Below the pieces are notes generated by a model. That model was not told the origin of the DNA. It did not search any database and was given only the letters and a program-made list of their open reading frames with translations. A program made the translations under genes and the position numbers. Shown here piece by piece: positions 1 through 12,249 of a DNA stretch of 64,000 nucleotides. How positions within the stretch are numbered: position 1 is the first letter of the stretch; each line of letters starts with the position of its first letter. The DNA comes from Trileptium ribeirensis (lineage: Eukaryota > Nematoda > Enoplea > Enoplida > Thoracostomopsidae): NCBI GenBank assembly GCA_030248225.1, contig JASANE010003748.1, positions 1 through 64,000 of the forward strand. Reading direction: 5' to 3'.

Positions 1-1015
1 ATATTGAAATTTAGCAAATGCAATCTAGAGAACATAGGAATTTGGAACTTAGGAATTTAAGAATTTTAGAAGTGTCAGAACCTTGAAATATGGAAACCTA
101 AGAATAATTTCCGGGCTTATAGAACTCGGAATGGTTAGATTTGAGAATTGAGGAACCCGGTAATTTCGGAATTTAAGGAACCTGGCAGTTTGGGGACATG
201 GGAACCTGGGAATTTATGAATTTTGAAAAGGTCGGACTTTATGGAGCTAACAAATTTGGGAACCTGGGATTTCAGAATTATTTAATTGCGGGAATTTATA
301 AACCATTATTGTGGAATGTAGTAACCGAGGAATTTGCGACTATAGCGCGTTTCGGAATAAGAGTCCTTTTGAATACTGAAGCCGGGGATTTCTAGTAAAC
401 TGAGAAATCTGGGATGCAAGGGTATATGGGTATCCGTAAATGAGTGAACTTGTCCGATTAGTAGAAAACAAGGAATTTTTCATTATCTTGTTAGCGTGGA
501 ACATGTTGATAAATGAGTGACTAATCTAAAATGGGAGCTTTTAGAGAGTTGATTAATTATAATATTAATAAAATGACTGAAATAATTGAATGTTCTAACC
601 GTAGTGGATTTCCAATTTCGTAAATTGGATGCGATAAAGCGTAAATAACCCTAAAGTGGTGGGCAGTGTTGGACACCGGCCATAGCTATGAGCGTTCAAA
701 GTCCTTGGGGCTGCTCAATTTTTTATAGTGTCGGGATTTAAGATGGGATAATGTGCAAAAAAGCTTGCTGCCGTCCGAAAGTGGGTGCTTAGATTTTTTT
801 CTATCAGGCTGTCTATCGCAAGCTGCCAGATGGAACCCTGGAATTTGAGATTTTAGGGAACATGGGAATTTGAAAAATTGAAAATTAGGAAACCTAGGAA
901 CTTTAGAAATTTAGATATCGAAAATTTTTATATTTTCTTCGGGAACCTGGGAAATTTCGAACTTAGGGAATGATGGAATTTCGGCAAGCTGGAAATATTG
1001 AAAATATCGATTGAA
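1..1015. repeat. Degenerate short-period repeat, GGAACCTGGGAATTT type
   Basis: Variants of GGAACCTGGGAATTT, GGAATTTAGGAAC and GGAACATGGGAATTT recur many times in 1-420 and again in 835-1015. The less repetitive 420-835 lies between. Spacing is irregular (roughly 10-30 bases), so this is an old, decayed minisatellite rather than a clean array. A 65-codon open frame at 198-395 lies inside the repeat and has no recognisable domain; I do not call it a gene. Confidence 0.6.
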
Positions 1016-1023
1016 ATTCCTAC

Positions 1024-1425
1024 TTGCTATTTGCTCTTTGGCCACGATTTCGTTTCATAACGTACAACGTACCAACTCGCATACTGCATTTTTTCCCATA
1101 CGCTTGCAAATTTCGTTTTATTAATAATACATGTACCTCGCAAACCTCACATGTGAGGTGTAGCTTTTTGAACACTAAACGGGAATTTTTGTTTAATCAA
1201 ATCAAACCCCAAATGGTCACTAATCTGTTACTTAATGTTTTGCCTTAATTATTAATAGGCCAATATTTTGGTTCTTAACGTTTTGGATGCTTTGCCCAAA
1301 ACACCAATTTTATGTTCTTGTAAATGCTGAACGATGGTTGGTACGTCGAATAAGCAATCAACAATCGCTAATGACATAAAGGGATGGTGGGGGAAGCATT
1401 ATAAGTTCACCGATGCTTTATATAC
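1024..1425 (+). repeat. Left arm of a long inverted repeat
   Basis: The segment beginning TTTGCTCTTTGGCCAC and running through the CGCTAATGACATAAAGGG region matches, with many substitutions and small indels, the reverse complement of 5365-5790. Both arms carry the same open-frame relic (a reading starting near MLFALWP here and MLFAVWP in the other arm), which is how the match was first seen. The arms are about 400 bp and enclose about 4 kb. This could be the long terminal inverted repeat of a foldback or MULE-like DNA element, or two unrelated insertions of one repeat in opposite orientation. Confidence 0.55.
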
Positions 1426-3650
1426 GACACGCATATATATATAAGCAAAACTTTGCGATACGATCACAGTAACATTTTACAAATCCGACACAGCTATCAG
1501 GTTTTTATTTAACACCAGACCAGTCGTAATGTTTACACAGCCATGCATATATCATTACTTAGTAAAACAGAGAGCGCTGAGACGTGAACAAGTATATATT
1601 ACATACTAAGTTCAGTATGCAGCCTAAAGCTCGGCCTATGGGTAACTTGCAATTTCGAAAACTAGAGGGAATTTAAATTTCAGCAAAAACTAGGTAGCAA
1701 CATTTGAGTCAATTTGGTTGAAATGTATTAATAAGTCAGTGGACAGTCGGCAGACTAATTTTAATATGTTTTGAGCTAAATTGGAGTATATTTCAACTTC
1801 AGTTTGTGCTTCAGCTACAATACACGACACTAAAACAGTAGATACTTCTGAAAACTTTAATTTAACGTAAAAAAGAATAATAGTGTTTTCCATAGGACGA
1901 AGGTTGGGAGGGGGGTAACGAATGTAGAAAACTTGTTCTCCCAAGTAGGATAAGTAACGCAAAAGCACTTTTCTTCATGTGGTCATCACAAACTCTTGGT
2001 TCATGGTGATCAGAGTTGAACAGGGACCTTGCGAATTTAGTTTCCATCACAAGTTCCTACTTGAGTAGTCGTAAAATTAAGCATCTTACAAACTCCGCAG
2101 AATATTATACCGTATTTTCTAAATATCGAGCCTTCACATGTTTTTCCTAAAATGCACCAAGTCGCATCCAAGCATGAGGCAAGTTGCTAAAGCATGAGTA
2201 GTTGTAAAATTACGCATCTTATAAACCCGACACTTTATTATGCTATATTTACTTAATATCGAGCCTTCACATGTTTTCCTAAAATGCACCAAGTCGCATC
2301 CGAGCATACGGGTAAATTTAGGCTGAGCAATCTAGAAAAGAACCTCTTTTTGAGCCTACGTCGTCTGCATTGATTTCTCTCAAGCCTCGCATGTAGTGTT
2401 GTCGAAAAGCCGCGAGCTCAGTACAATATATATGTGTATTTTGTTAAAACAACAAACGGTTTGTCATGTTTGTACTCATATAACTGTCTGCCTGTTTCTC
2501 TAGGTCTAACTGCCACGATGTTATTCCTTCGACATTTATCATTGATCGATGTGGAGGTGTGTACTCCAGTTGTAGGGTAGTGTTAATGGGAGCCCAGTGA
2601 CACGGGTTTTTACTTAGCGGGCAACCATTATATGCCATAAATTGATGAAATTTCATTTCGCAAATTCAGTTCGGAAAATTATGTTCGTCCTAACCGCTCG
2701 AGCATGTGTAAAATCATCAACGCAGATTTATTGTGTCCCGAGAGATTTGTAGTGCATAGTTAATAGTCTGATGACTGAAAGAGGCCAGGCTCCTAACGAA
2801 GGCGTAGTCAGAAATTTCAGCACGGATGGAATAAACTTGCTAGATGGATCACAACTTAAACACAATTGGCACTTAATCAGGAAAGTAGGGTGCATATTTA
2901 AATTTTTGACCTAGGACAAACGTTCCCTATTTCCTAATCAAATCGTCGTACAATGAGTGAAACGTAGAAAGCGTAGCGAGTGGGCTCATATATCTCAAAT
3001 AGCGGTGAATTGTGCACAAATTCTGTTTTATCTCTCTGCAGTATCATAAAAAACTGATCACTGATGTCAGTATGGCTAGCAGTCAGTACGACGCATATCT
3101 TCCACTAAATTTGAAATGTTTCGAACCAAATTTAGCCTTCGAACAACTGAATGGAAATTGCAAAATTTAACTGTTATTCATGTCAAGAGTAAATATTTGA
3201 AGTGCCTTACAGACCTGAAGCAATGGACTGCATTAAAATTGTGCATACCATCTCAACAGTAATTTCTACTAATAATGAGTAATAGCGGTACCCTTATGAT
3301 TAACATGTTTAGGCTTAAAGTGCTGTTGTAATTTATAAGAAACGTTCAAATTTTGAAGATTTTACTGACTTTCTTTAAATTTTGGTCATGGTTTGAAATT
3401 GTAAAAATTTTACAAGGGCCAAATAACAAAGAACCATTATGCTTTACATGGACTTAGTTCAAACGATTTCGCTTCTGAAATTGTGAAATTTAAGCAAATA
3501 TATATATTCTGCGCACACACAGCATCACCATTTATGTTTTCAAATTAAAAGTTTTGTGTTTGTACATTAACTTTAGTATTTTTCGTATCAATAAACCTGC
3601 TCGAACTTATGTTTTTCACATTGCGTTAATAGGTGGATATAGCATTATGT
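1426..3650. other. No gene seen
   Basis: AT-rich sequence inside the inverted-repeat pair. One local duplication is visible: the stretch around 2060-2180 (arm motif CACATGTTTTTCCTAAAATG) recurs at about 2200-2310 with few changes, a direct repeat of about 125 bp. The open frame on the minus strand at 2444-2656 shows weak, unconvincing resemblance to a galectin end exon. Confidence 0.4.
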
Positions 3651-4900
3651 ACTAGGACCAGTTCTAGCTATAAGCGATCCCGGCTGCATCACGATTTTAG
3701 CCATGGTGCTCAGACGATGCCGGCTTCCCCGAGTCTTCGGTGAACTTGATGTTGACCTAAAGGGAACCGGTTAGCATAGCAGGCCCCTAGCGGGTTATTC
3801 ACGGTGTTCGGCCTGGCTCCTGTTTTAGCCCGCGTGTCAGTGGTATAATAGTCGCCGAGAGAAGGCCAACTCTTACACCTGCTCACAGGTAATAAGGCTG
3901 ACCCGCTTTTCCCTCATTTCCTTGGTCCCATTTTAGTTCCTACACCCATGTGGTTTTCACGGACACTAGGGAGGGCGATATTATTGATTTCCACAAGAGC
4001 CGCCCCGTGTCGTTGTACACTGGAATCTTGAACACCTATATTTACAGGTTGCCAGCTTGTATATCCACTCAGATTAATTGAACACTGGTGGGAGTAACAT
4101 TGTGACTTGCAAGTTTGTTTCCATGTGTGTAGGGTGAGGATGAATGCTTGTGTTAATAAGATTTTACTTTAGCCGGAGATTCGGTCTCAAGGGTCTGCCT
4201 GTTTCAAACATAGGTGGCAACGATATTTACATCGGGGAGCCTGTGCTGCAGCCCCAATAAGGCTTGCTGTGAAGGCATCGAACGCTGGTGGTCAAGAGAT
4301 TCCATGACCCCACATTGACCCTGAAGGTGGAGGTGACTCTAAACGTGGCACGGTTGATAAGTTATTCACTTATACCCGAACGAGTCCGTGCCCCCAGGCA
4401 CCGTGGAGGCCATCCCTCCGTTTTCAGGTCAGATACAAATTCTTCGGACACCCCATGTGGTCCGTTGTCAACCTCAAACTCCGCATGAAGCCTACCCACC
4501 AAGAAACCTATAGTTCCTAGGGCGGTCACGCTGTCAAGAATAGGCCTTTGGAAATCACCAAGGGTCCCACCCTGGCGCCTGTCTTAATCATGTCGAGAAA
4601 CAATTAAAGGTCATCACCAAAATTCGGTAGCTTCGAGGATTTTTTGAGAGCTGCTTCCAGGACCCGCCACCTTGTCTCAATTTTGTTGGAGATTCTTTTT
4701 TGATAAGCCTTTAGGCAATAATTGAGCTCAGCAAATCCTTTGCACATGTCTATCGGTACCCGCTGTTTTTAGGCGGTGTGCCGGCTTGGTGAACTAGCCC
4801 AAAAATTTCCTAGCAACGTTCTAATTTCCTAGAATTTTCGTAGTGACACGGACGCCTCCGCCGTGGAGTTATCCTTACTGGTCACCGCAAATATTTTACT
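3650..4900. other. GC-richer core between the inverted repeats, unidentified
   Basis: This block is clearly richer in GC than its surroundings and reads like a decayed piece of a once-coding or LINE-like element, with segments such as CCCAGGCACCGTGGAGGCC near 4395. Frames on both strands are broken every few dozen codons. The longest plus-strand frame is 4288-4488. No reverse transcriptase, endonuclease or transposase motif is legible. A LINE 5' region is one possibility, at low confidence. Confidence 0.3.
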
Positions 4901-5364
4901 AGCGTCCTCCGACTACCACCATAAACAACGATTTTAAACATTTTTATAGCATGATTGACACAAGATTATAGTTTTGTGAAAATGGATGTATATGCGTACA
5001 TGAGGGCGGTGGCCCCACTGGGAACCCTCGAGCATACCCAAAATTCATGAAATGGTTCTGTCTGTGGCCTAATTCTTAAACCAGATGAGTTTACTGCAAA
5101 GCAATACTCCATAATAGTTTCCACGCCCTAGGGGTTACGTTCACCCCAACACTGTCACTCCTCCGAAGCCCTTAGATAGTGGTAGACAAGACCGGTAACA
5201 ACGTGACACCTAAATCAAAGGTTACCGTTTGTGTCCGAGCAAGTGCCATACTCAACCCAATGCACATGCGCACAACCATGACCAGTAACATGTATAATGA
5301 ACAAACTAAAAACAGCTCGGAAAATAATTAGCCCTGCACATTTATTAATTAACGTAAACAAATT

Positions 5365-5790
5365 TAACACTAATGCATGAGTAAACTTAATGTGTGGACC
5401 CTACCCTCCCCCCTTCTGTCATTAGCGACTAGCGATCGCTTGTGCGGCGTAGCACCAATACGTCAACATGTAAGAGAACATGTTTGTTTTTTGGGCAACG
5501 CATCCAAAACGTTAAGTAACACAAATTGTCCAATAACGATTACTTCAATAACATTAAGTAACTGATCTGTGACCATTTCACATTTGAACAGGAAAAGTTT
5601 TATTTTATTATCGAAAGAAAATTCTCCCGTTTAGTGTTTTAAAACCTGCACATCACATGTAATGTTCTCGGACTACACGTATTATCATTGATAAAACGAA
5701 ATGTATTAGCGTAACGAAAATTGTGGAATGCGAGTTACCAAGTTGTGCGTTGTGAAACGAATTTGTGGCCAAACAGCGAATAGAAGCATT
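5365..5790 (-). repeat. Right arm of the long inverted repeat
   Basis: This is the reverse-complement partner of 1024-1425. Read on the minus strand it passes through CTGTTTGGCCAC near 5770, then an ACGTTTTGGATGC block near 5505, which matches the left arm near 1280, and the CGCTAATGACA block near 5420. The inner boundary, where similarity fades, is around 5365; the outer boundary is near 5790. Confidence 0.55.
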
Positions 5791-7800
5791 GTGTTAGCCG
5801 AACAGAAATTAACTCGCTTTGCTATTAGTAGCTCAGCGTTCGTGAACGGAAATTTTTGAATTTGGAACTCTTTTTCAATGAATGTTTTGTTCTCTAACAG
5901 CGTTTTGCACATAGTGTCAAAAGTGGATGGTAGGGGACGCGGCTTAAGTTCACTCATGCATAATGTGTAAACTGCATCTCGAAGTTGAAGCAATAATATA
6001 TTAAGAAAAATAAAAAGGCATAACGTTTTAGTACATAAAATTGACATACACATAGAAGATATAAATCATCCTTATGGGTGATATTTTCTGAACGCAAGTC
6101 TGATTCAAAAATATGTATAATTACTTTATGGCTATGATACATAAACGTTCAAAAACTTTAATCCAAGGGAAGATAATTTTTGATGCGACTAATCTTCTGC
6201 GTATAACACATAGTTCTTTTTCCTTTATCTATTCCAGTTGGCGAGCAGAAGTCGAACAATCTAGTTTCCGAAGCAAAATAATCTCAAAAACGTGATTTGT
6301 ATGAATTATAACTGTTATGGCTCAAACTATCGAAGCTTTTAAGGCGTCGTGTAGTTTATCTATATAGCCTCCATTATGCTCTAAGAGTGCATTTAATTCA
6401 TGAACCAGAAAACCATAGCTTGACTGTATTCAACTTGGCTGAAGAAACATCGTTCCGTGCTGTTCTGCATTACGGATTATAGAGTAATAGTCACTCAGTT
6501 GTACTGGGCAGCGGCCATACAGTTCAGTATGTATTTGACTAAATATAAAATCATATCATTCCCGGACCGTTTGGTATCACTCTATATTGCAGAGGACTTA
6601 TAAATCTCGGAAAAAGTGAAAATAATACGAGCCCAGCGAAGCATCTATGTAATATTATAATATAATTTTGCATAAACACAAAAGCATTGATTAAAAAAAT
6701 ATTATGAGCCTTATCACATTTCCACAAATCGTGGTTGCAAATATCGTTCCATGCCGAGATTACCAGTGGATCCCCTGAACGTTTATATCACCAACGATCG
6801 TTAGGAGATTAATTGAATCAGGTGGAAATCGGTGTGCGTACGTGCAAAATGGTTTTCCATCGACAAAAATCTAAAATATTATAATAATAATAATAAATAA
6901 GAAAGGTTATGCAAATTTTCCTTCACTTTTGCGTGGCAAATACTAAAAATACAAAAGTAAAACAAGAATGTCCGAAACAAATGTAGTTAATAAATATATA
7001 AACATTTCTGTTTCAAGGTATGTAGGTGTAGGATAACTGGTTACTGTGAACACAAATTATTTTCTGTTCACTTTTTTCCAGCTTTTTGTTTTGTTCGCTC
7101 ATCAAAACGTCGGAAAACAAGCAGCTGGACAACGGACCCCTGCGAAACGAACAATAATCTGTGTCAATCGCACACTAAAATTATATAAAAAATGTAATAT
7201 GCCAAGTTCACCATTACAGTGATTTTCCGCTAAAACGTAGATTAGAGGCCTGATCACTACTAATTAGTCCACTCCCCCGAAAGTTTGTAGCCGATAAATC
7301 TGTAAATTCCATGAATGTAGCATGCAATTTTAGTGACGTTTGGCATCTGTTGAGCATTATAACATGCAGCAACGTTAACCCAGACACTTAAAACAATAAT
7401 ACTATGTATTTATAAATATATCGTCCCTCCATAAAAGTGGGGGGAGAGTGGAAATAAAAGAATAATCGCTATATGGCTGTCTGAAACGCCCATCAGTAAA
7501 GTCCGTTAAAACAAGGACCGTTTCAGTGAACATATGTCTACCCGAGATTTTTTTGGTGAACGTCGGAGTACTGAATTTATTTCGGTACCAAATAAATAAA
7601 AATGCAGCCTTGTGTTTCACTTATTGCTTAGAAATTAATTTCAAGTAGTAGCTTCCACTGATGTAAAAGGCCGTTTTTGAATGAACTACAAAATATATTT
7701 ACCAACAACCCCTATATTGTGGATATGCACTTGCAATCAGTAAAAATGTGAAAAAACAAGATAACCTGATATAAGCTGGTGTGTGGCTCTGTTGAATTTT
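5791..7800. other. No gene seen; short AAT microsatellite
   Basis: AT-rich DNA without recognisable domains on either strand. A short imperfect ATAATA run lies at about 6882-6898. The open frames at 5706-6053 and 5954-6142 on the minus strand are composed largely of the inverted-repeat relic and low-complexity sequence. Confidence 0.4.
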
Positions 7801-7806
7801 AATTTA

Positions 7807-8102
7807 CAGTTGTTACAATCAGAATTAAGTGCTCAAAAACCGACCGAAGTTTGACGAAAATCGGTTAACTAAACGAATTTTGATTGCGTCAAAACAAATA
7901 TTAATCAATAAAATTTATTAGCAGCATTTAACAACATTTAATGTTAGTTCGCGTTTAATTTAACGAATTGTGATTGTGTTAAAATAAAAAAATAATTCTT
8001 TAACAATGTTAGTTTGCGTTTAATTTAACGAATTTAGTTTAAACTAAGATTGATCAATTGCGTTATCGCTCGATTTTGTGTACTTAATTCTGATTGTAAC
8101 TG
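7807..8102. mobile_element. TA-flanked miniature inverted-repeat element (MITE A)
   Basis: A 296-bp element with TA on both sides (7805-7806 and 8103-8104). The left end reads CAGTTGTTACAATCAGAATT and the right end, reverse-complemented, CAGTTACAATCAGAATTAAG: the same sequence apart from a 3-base indel. Both ends continue with AAGTRC. TA target duplication and CAGT termini are features of the Tc1/mariner superfamily. It has no coding capacity. The interior is rich in AACGAATT and GATTGCGT-like motifs. MITE D at 19789 looks like a diverged relative. Confidence 0.8.
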
Positions 8103-8342
8103 TAGTCGCCAAAACAAGAAAACCAAATCGTTAATACATCCCATAATATTGTATGAGTTTTGCATAGCACCAGAAACAGGAAGGCCAAAAACATCTCAAA
8201 ACAATTTAATAGTAAATTCCGGTGGGACAAACACAGCTAACAAGGAGACCGCAACCTCAAAACAATAGAGCTTTAATTCAAACTATGAATCACAATGCCG
8301 CGTCGTTACTTAGCAAGCGCGACTATACTATATGTTTACATA

Positions 8343-9162
8343 CAGTACCCGCCAAAAATGACTGTCGCTCGCTCGCGACTCGCTCGAAATAAATTTGTTC
8401 TAAAAATAGAATTTTCTATTAATTGAGCGGAGCGAAGCGTTTTTATTTTCTGTCTGGGATTAAAAAGGTCGATGTCCGTCCGTTCGTTCGGTCCGACGGA
8501 TCTCAAGAACCACTGAACCGATTTTAAAAAACTTCTTTTGTTTGAAAGCCTATCGTGTCAGAGTGTGCACCTGATATTTGCGATTAAAATTTTTTGAGTG
8601 GTTAATTAGTAATTAGCTAATTAGTTAAGCTTATGCAGCTAAAATAGAGAATTTTGCAATATTTGTGTTATTTATTGAAATAGAATCGTTTCGATCAAAC
8701 CATTATTGGTTTCTGGGGTCGAAGAATTCAAATATAATATTTTTACCACTCAATAGTCAATATTTGAGTTATTAATTGAGTAGCTTATGCTGTTCTGACA
8801 CCCAGTGACACAGTAATTATTTTGAATTAATATTGTATATTAAAAAGTTTAAGTAATTCATTTGTATGTTATTCATTTGTATGTAATTAGGATCGGGTTG
8901 CGTTCTCTGTTGCTTCTTATTGCTAATGTCCATTTCTATGCGTCTACTGTTTTCTCCACTTTTACTCCAATATTTGTTAAGCCCTATGCAATGTAGTTAT
9001 TTGAAGAACATAAAATTGAGTACATTCGTAATGCCACAGCCCAAGCTCCGCTCACAAATGTAGTTCCACTACAGACTAGTTTAAATAGTTGCGAAAACTC
9101 GAGCGAGCCACTCGCTTGAACTCGCTCACTCGAAATGCGACGGTCATTTTTGGCGAGTACTG
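8343..9162. mobile_element. Non-autonomous element with CAGTACYCGCCAAAAATGAC ends
   Basis: The left end CAGTACCCGCCAAAAATGAC and the reverse complement of the right end, CAGTACTCGCCAAAAATGAC, differ at one base in 20. Further in, both ends carry GTCGC/CTCGCTCGAAA-type sequence. The left flank is TA; the right flank is TG, a diverged TA or no duplication. The element is 820 bp with no coding capacity. Its interior (about 8400-9085) is shared in reverse orientation with 13885-14350. Compared with that copy it has about 215 extra bases at about 8762-8976, apparently a secondary insertion. Confidence 0.7.
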
Positions 9163-10290
9163 TGGCTGGTAAATAAACATTAGCAGTATATAAGAAGTTG
9201 AAAAGAACAGTGTGCTTGCAATGACTAAATAATGCAATAAATTCTTCAATATTTTTCAAGATAAAAAGTCATCACATTTTTCGGAAAATTAGAGAGCAGC
9301 GATGGCTCGATTTTTGAAAACAGCACCAAATTTATTACGAAAGTAGGGATTCAGACCGATTTGAGCACTACCTTGCACCCAAATACTTTCTTAAACTTGC
9401 TGAGTTTCATCTTATATATTCGTGTCAGTTTGGTAAGACAATATATGTCGATATAACAAAAATGTAACACTTTATTTTAATACAGGAATTTTTTAATCTG
9501 GAGTAGGAAAACTATTTCTTAGATGAGTACAAGCTTATTTGCTTATAGCACATCACATGTTTCTTTCTAGAAATCTTCCTAATATCTAGAACAGAACAAA
9601 CGGTTTTTATCATTGCGATTTTCACACGACGTTAGCTGTGGAAACAGTCTGCTTTGACTGTCGTATTTCGAGCAAGCAGCTCGTTCGAAATTTTGAAAAT
9701 TATTAATAAGAAAAGTCTAATTCTGAACGGTTTGCTTTCGAGCGAGTCGTGAGGGGGTTGCGAGCGAGTGACTATCAGTTTTGACCATTACGTTATATAC
9801 CTTAAAAACTTGATGTAGTCATTTTGTGTCATTTTATAGATGAACTATCGACTATATATATTTTCTTCAGAAAATCTGGATTTGCCCGAGAAAATTCGTT
9901 TACAACAAGTCAACTACTTCTAATTTTGGTGTTACGAAAAGATATAAATATTAAAGGTTGCACCAATAAGAATGTTTATTTGTTATTTTCGCTACATACT
10001 AAAAGGAAATCTATTTGCGTTGAACCGCACACTAACCGGTCATCTGGCTTCTAAATACTTTTTTGACTGAAAATAAATTAATCATATCTAGAGTTTCACT
10101 GGGTATTTGTATTAATAAACAATATAGAGAGAACTCGTCTAAAAAGATAGTCGCTCACTCGAGACTAGCTAAAAAGACATATTTTAGAAATAGAATTTGT
10201 AATTAAGTTTAATAGTTACGACATCTCATACTCACTCGAGGCCCCACAAAATGCGACATTTTTGTGCTGTAATTTGTTCCACAGTGGCTG
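9163..10290. repeat. Decayed relatives of the 8343-9162 element
   Basis: Two further blocks carry the GAGCGAGT/ACTCGCTC-type subterminal motif in inverted pairs: about 9650-9800 (CTGTCGTATTTCGAGC at one end, GCGAGCGAGTGACTATCAG at the other) and about 10145-10265 (GATAGTCGCTCACTCGAG at one end, CTCGAGGCCCCACAAAATGC at the other). Termini are too worn to fix. Nothing coding is seen. Confidence 0.4.
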
Positions 10291-10892
10291 GTTGTTTAGC
10301 TAGTTGTGGATATTTTAATGATCCATACAAACAAAACGCAAAATTCGCGTTATAGTTAAAAGCTACATAAATGTAACACGACATAACCATGCCATTTTTT
10401 AAGTAAAATTTTTTTCAGATTTTTAGCAATTCCACAAATTGAAATTGTTTCAGTCATTACAGTCAAAAGCGACACAGGAAGCGGATACGGTCAGCCCTGA
10501 ATCACTGCTAGGCGCCACGCTGGAAGCGGTTCTCCACTACCATTGTGTCAACCATACATAAAACCGTATGCAACAGTACTACTTGTGTTTTCCGCTAACA
10601 AATTTGTTAGTACGTCAAGATCAGAACTTATCGCTTTGCCGCGATTAAGAATAAATGTAACAATTTTCTGGTTTATAATATTCAATCCATTCCTTTGCTT
10701 GTCTCGCACATCGGCGGTTTATTGTAAAAATTTTGTATTCGAGTACTGAAAGGTAAAAACATTTTGAAGGAATACTCATCTCGTGTAGGTCAAGAAAATT
10801 TTTTTAGAAAAACCGCTAATAAACAATTATAATGAGGTACAAAAATTAGCGTTATAATCAGCAGAGAAATCTAGAAAATATTCTGGCCTCTC
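10291..10892. other. No gene seen
   Basis: AT-rich DNA. Open frames here (for example 10543-10749 on the plus strand) are short and carry no domain. A short GC-richer patch at about 10470-10530 is unassigned. Confidence 0.4.
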
Positions 10893-10894
10893 TA

Positions 10895-11880
10895 CAGGGT
10901 GTCCCAGAAGTAAGGTATTTCACTAAACGACAAAATTACAGCAGTAAGATTGTACTTGAAATCCAACAATTTGCCCAAAGTTATTCGCTCATAGCGCCAT
11001 GGTTTTTGCCAGTCCCGAGCAACAATATATTCTTGCTCTTAATAAAAAATTCGATACTACTGCATCAGTATTGAACATGTCTAAACCAGGTCGACCACAT
11101 ACAACCACTGTGGATGACAACATTGCTATTGTCTCGGACAATGTCAAATAGTCACGCAAGTCAATTTGTCGGCTGTAGGTGGAAACTGGGCTGTCCAGGA
11201 TGACTGCTAATCTAATCGTCAAGGGACGAAGCTATTATTCCGTCCAAAATTAATCCACCCACTCATGGAAGATGATTTTGAGACCCGAGTGGAGTATGCT
11301 GAAAATTGGTTGGCCAAACTTTGCAATGATCGAGTTACTTGGTATGATGACGGCTCATTCACGCTCAATGGTCATGACACAACTGCGTTTACTGGGACCA
11401 GGGATAATCCTCCTGAAACAACTGAACACCAGCCCAGCCTTCCTAGAGCGGTTGCTAGGTGGGCATGCAGACTTGAGGTTTCATTAGGTCTATCGAAGTG
11501 ACGGGTATCTGCGAATGTTGCAAAACGATTTTGGCCTCAATTTGAAGAGCTGGACGAGTGCGACAATATTTTGTTCCAACAGGACGGCGTGACTACTCAC
11601 TTTGCCAAGCCAGTGCAAGAATGGTTGGATGGATATAAATTTTAGGATCGCTGGATTTGTCGACGTGGACGTGTTGATTGTTCTGCACGTTCCCCGGATT
11701 TGACGCTTCCGCAATTCTATATTTGGGGTGTCCTGAAGGAAAGTTTAAGGGAGGAAACCTAGCACAGTAGAACAAATGAAGAACTTCATTGTAGAAAACA
11801 TGGTATGATTGACACCGAGCACTTGTTTCTAAAGTTTGCCGATCTGTGTGATTTCATCATGAAAAAATATTCTACGTTGG
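10895..11880 (+). pseudogene. Decayed Tc1/mariner-type (IS630-like) transposase
   Basis: The left terminus CAGGGTGTCCCAGAAGTAAG follows a TA at 10893-10894, as expected of the superfamily. Downstream the plus strand reads broken pieces of a DDE transposase in the right order. Near 11335 there is TWYDDGSFTLNG, the first-aspartate block, whose usual form is FSDES. Near 11570 there is ILFQQDGVTTHFA, the second-aspartate block. Near 11685 there is ARSPDLTLPQFYIWG, the third-aspartate block. In-frame stops (for example TAG at about 11643) and several frameshifts separate the blocks, and the N-terminal helix-turn-helix part is barely legible. No matching right terminus was found. In animals such enzymes cut and paste DNA at TA sites; this copy cannot make one. 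Confidence 0.75.
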
Positions 11881-12240
11881 AGGACCAAAGCTGTTGCAGG
11901 AACGCCAAAGTACTTTGTTAATATTACAAGTTTGTGTTAGTATGATTTGCAATAGAAAATTTGTGCCTGTACAAATATGTACTTCAGTTTCTATAAAGCG
12001 CAGAAGTTTACCTGGTAGTTTTGAGCTGGGAGCCGCCACCTCAATACTGGCGAAACCGGAAATTCATGGTAGTAATTTCCCCAAGTCAACTTAGGGATTT
12101 TATATTTGCATTTTTTGTGGTATTCATACCTTTACAACAATCATATCGTTGTTTTTACTGCACTGAACATGTATTTCTGCAGGCCGAACTTCATTTTACT
12201 TATGGTTTTATCATAACTGTCGACATATAAGAAGTGCCAG
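11881..12240. other. No gene seen
   Basis: Sequence between the transposase relic and the LINE relic. The lost right end of the transposon should lie here but no inverted copy of CAGGGTGTCCC was recognised. Confidence 0.35.
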
Positions 12241-12249
12241 CGATATGAG

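Noticed and set aside
2444..2656. Possible last exon of galectin gene A on the minus strand (fragments LPLTLPYNWSTHLHID and INVEGITSW in two frames)
   Set aside because: The pieces lie in different frames, stops intervene, no acceptor AG precedes a V.V.G start, and the F..HR motif is missing. Resemblance is probably chance.
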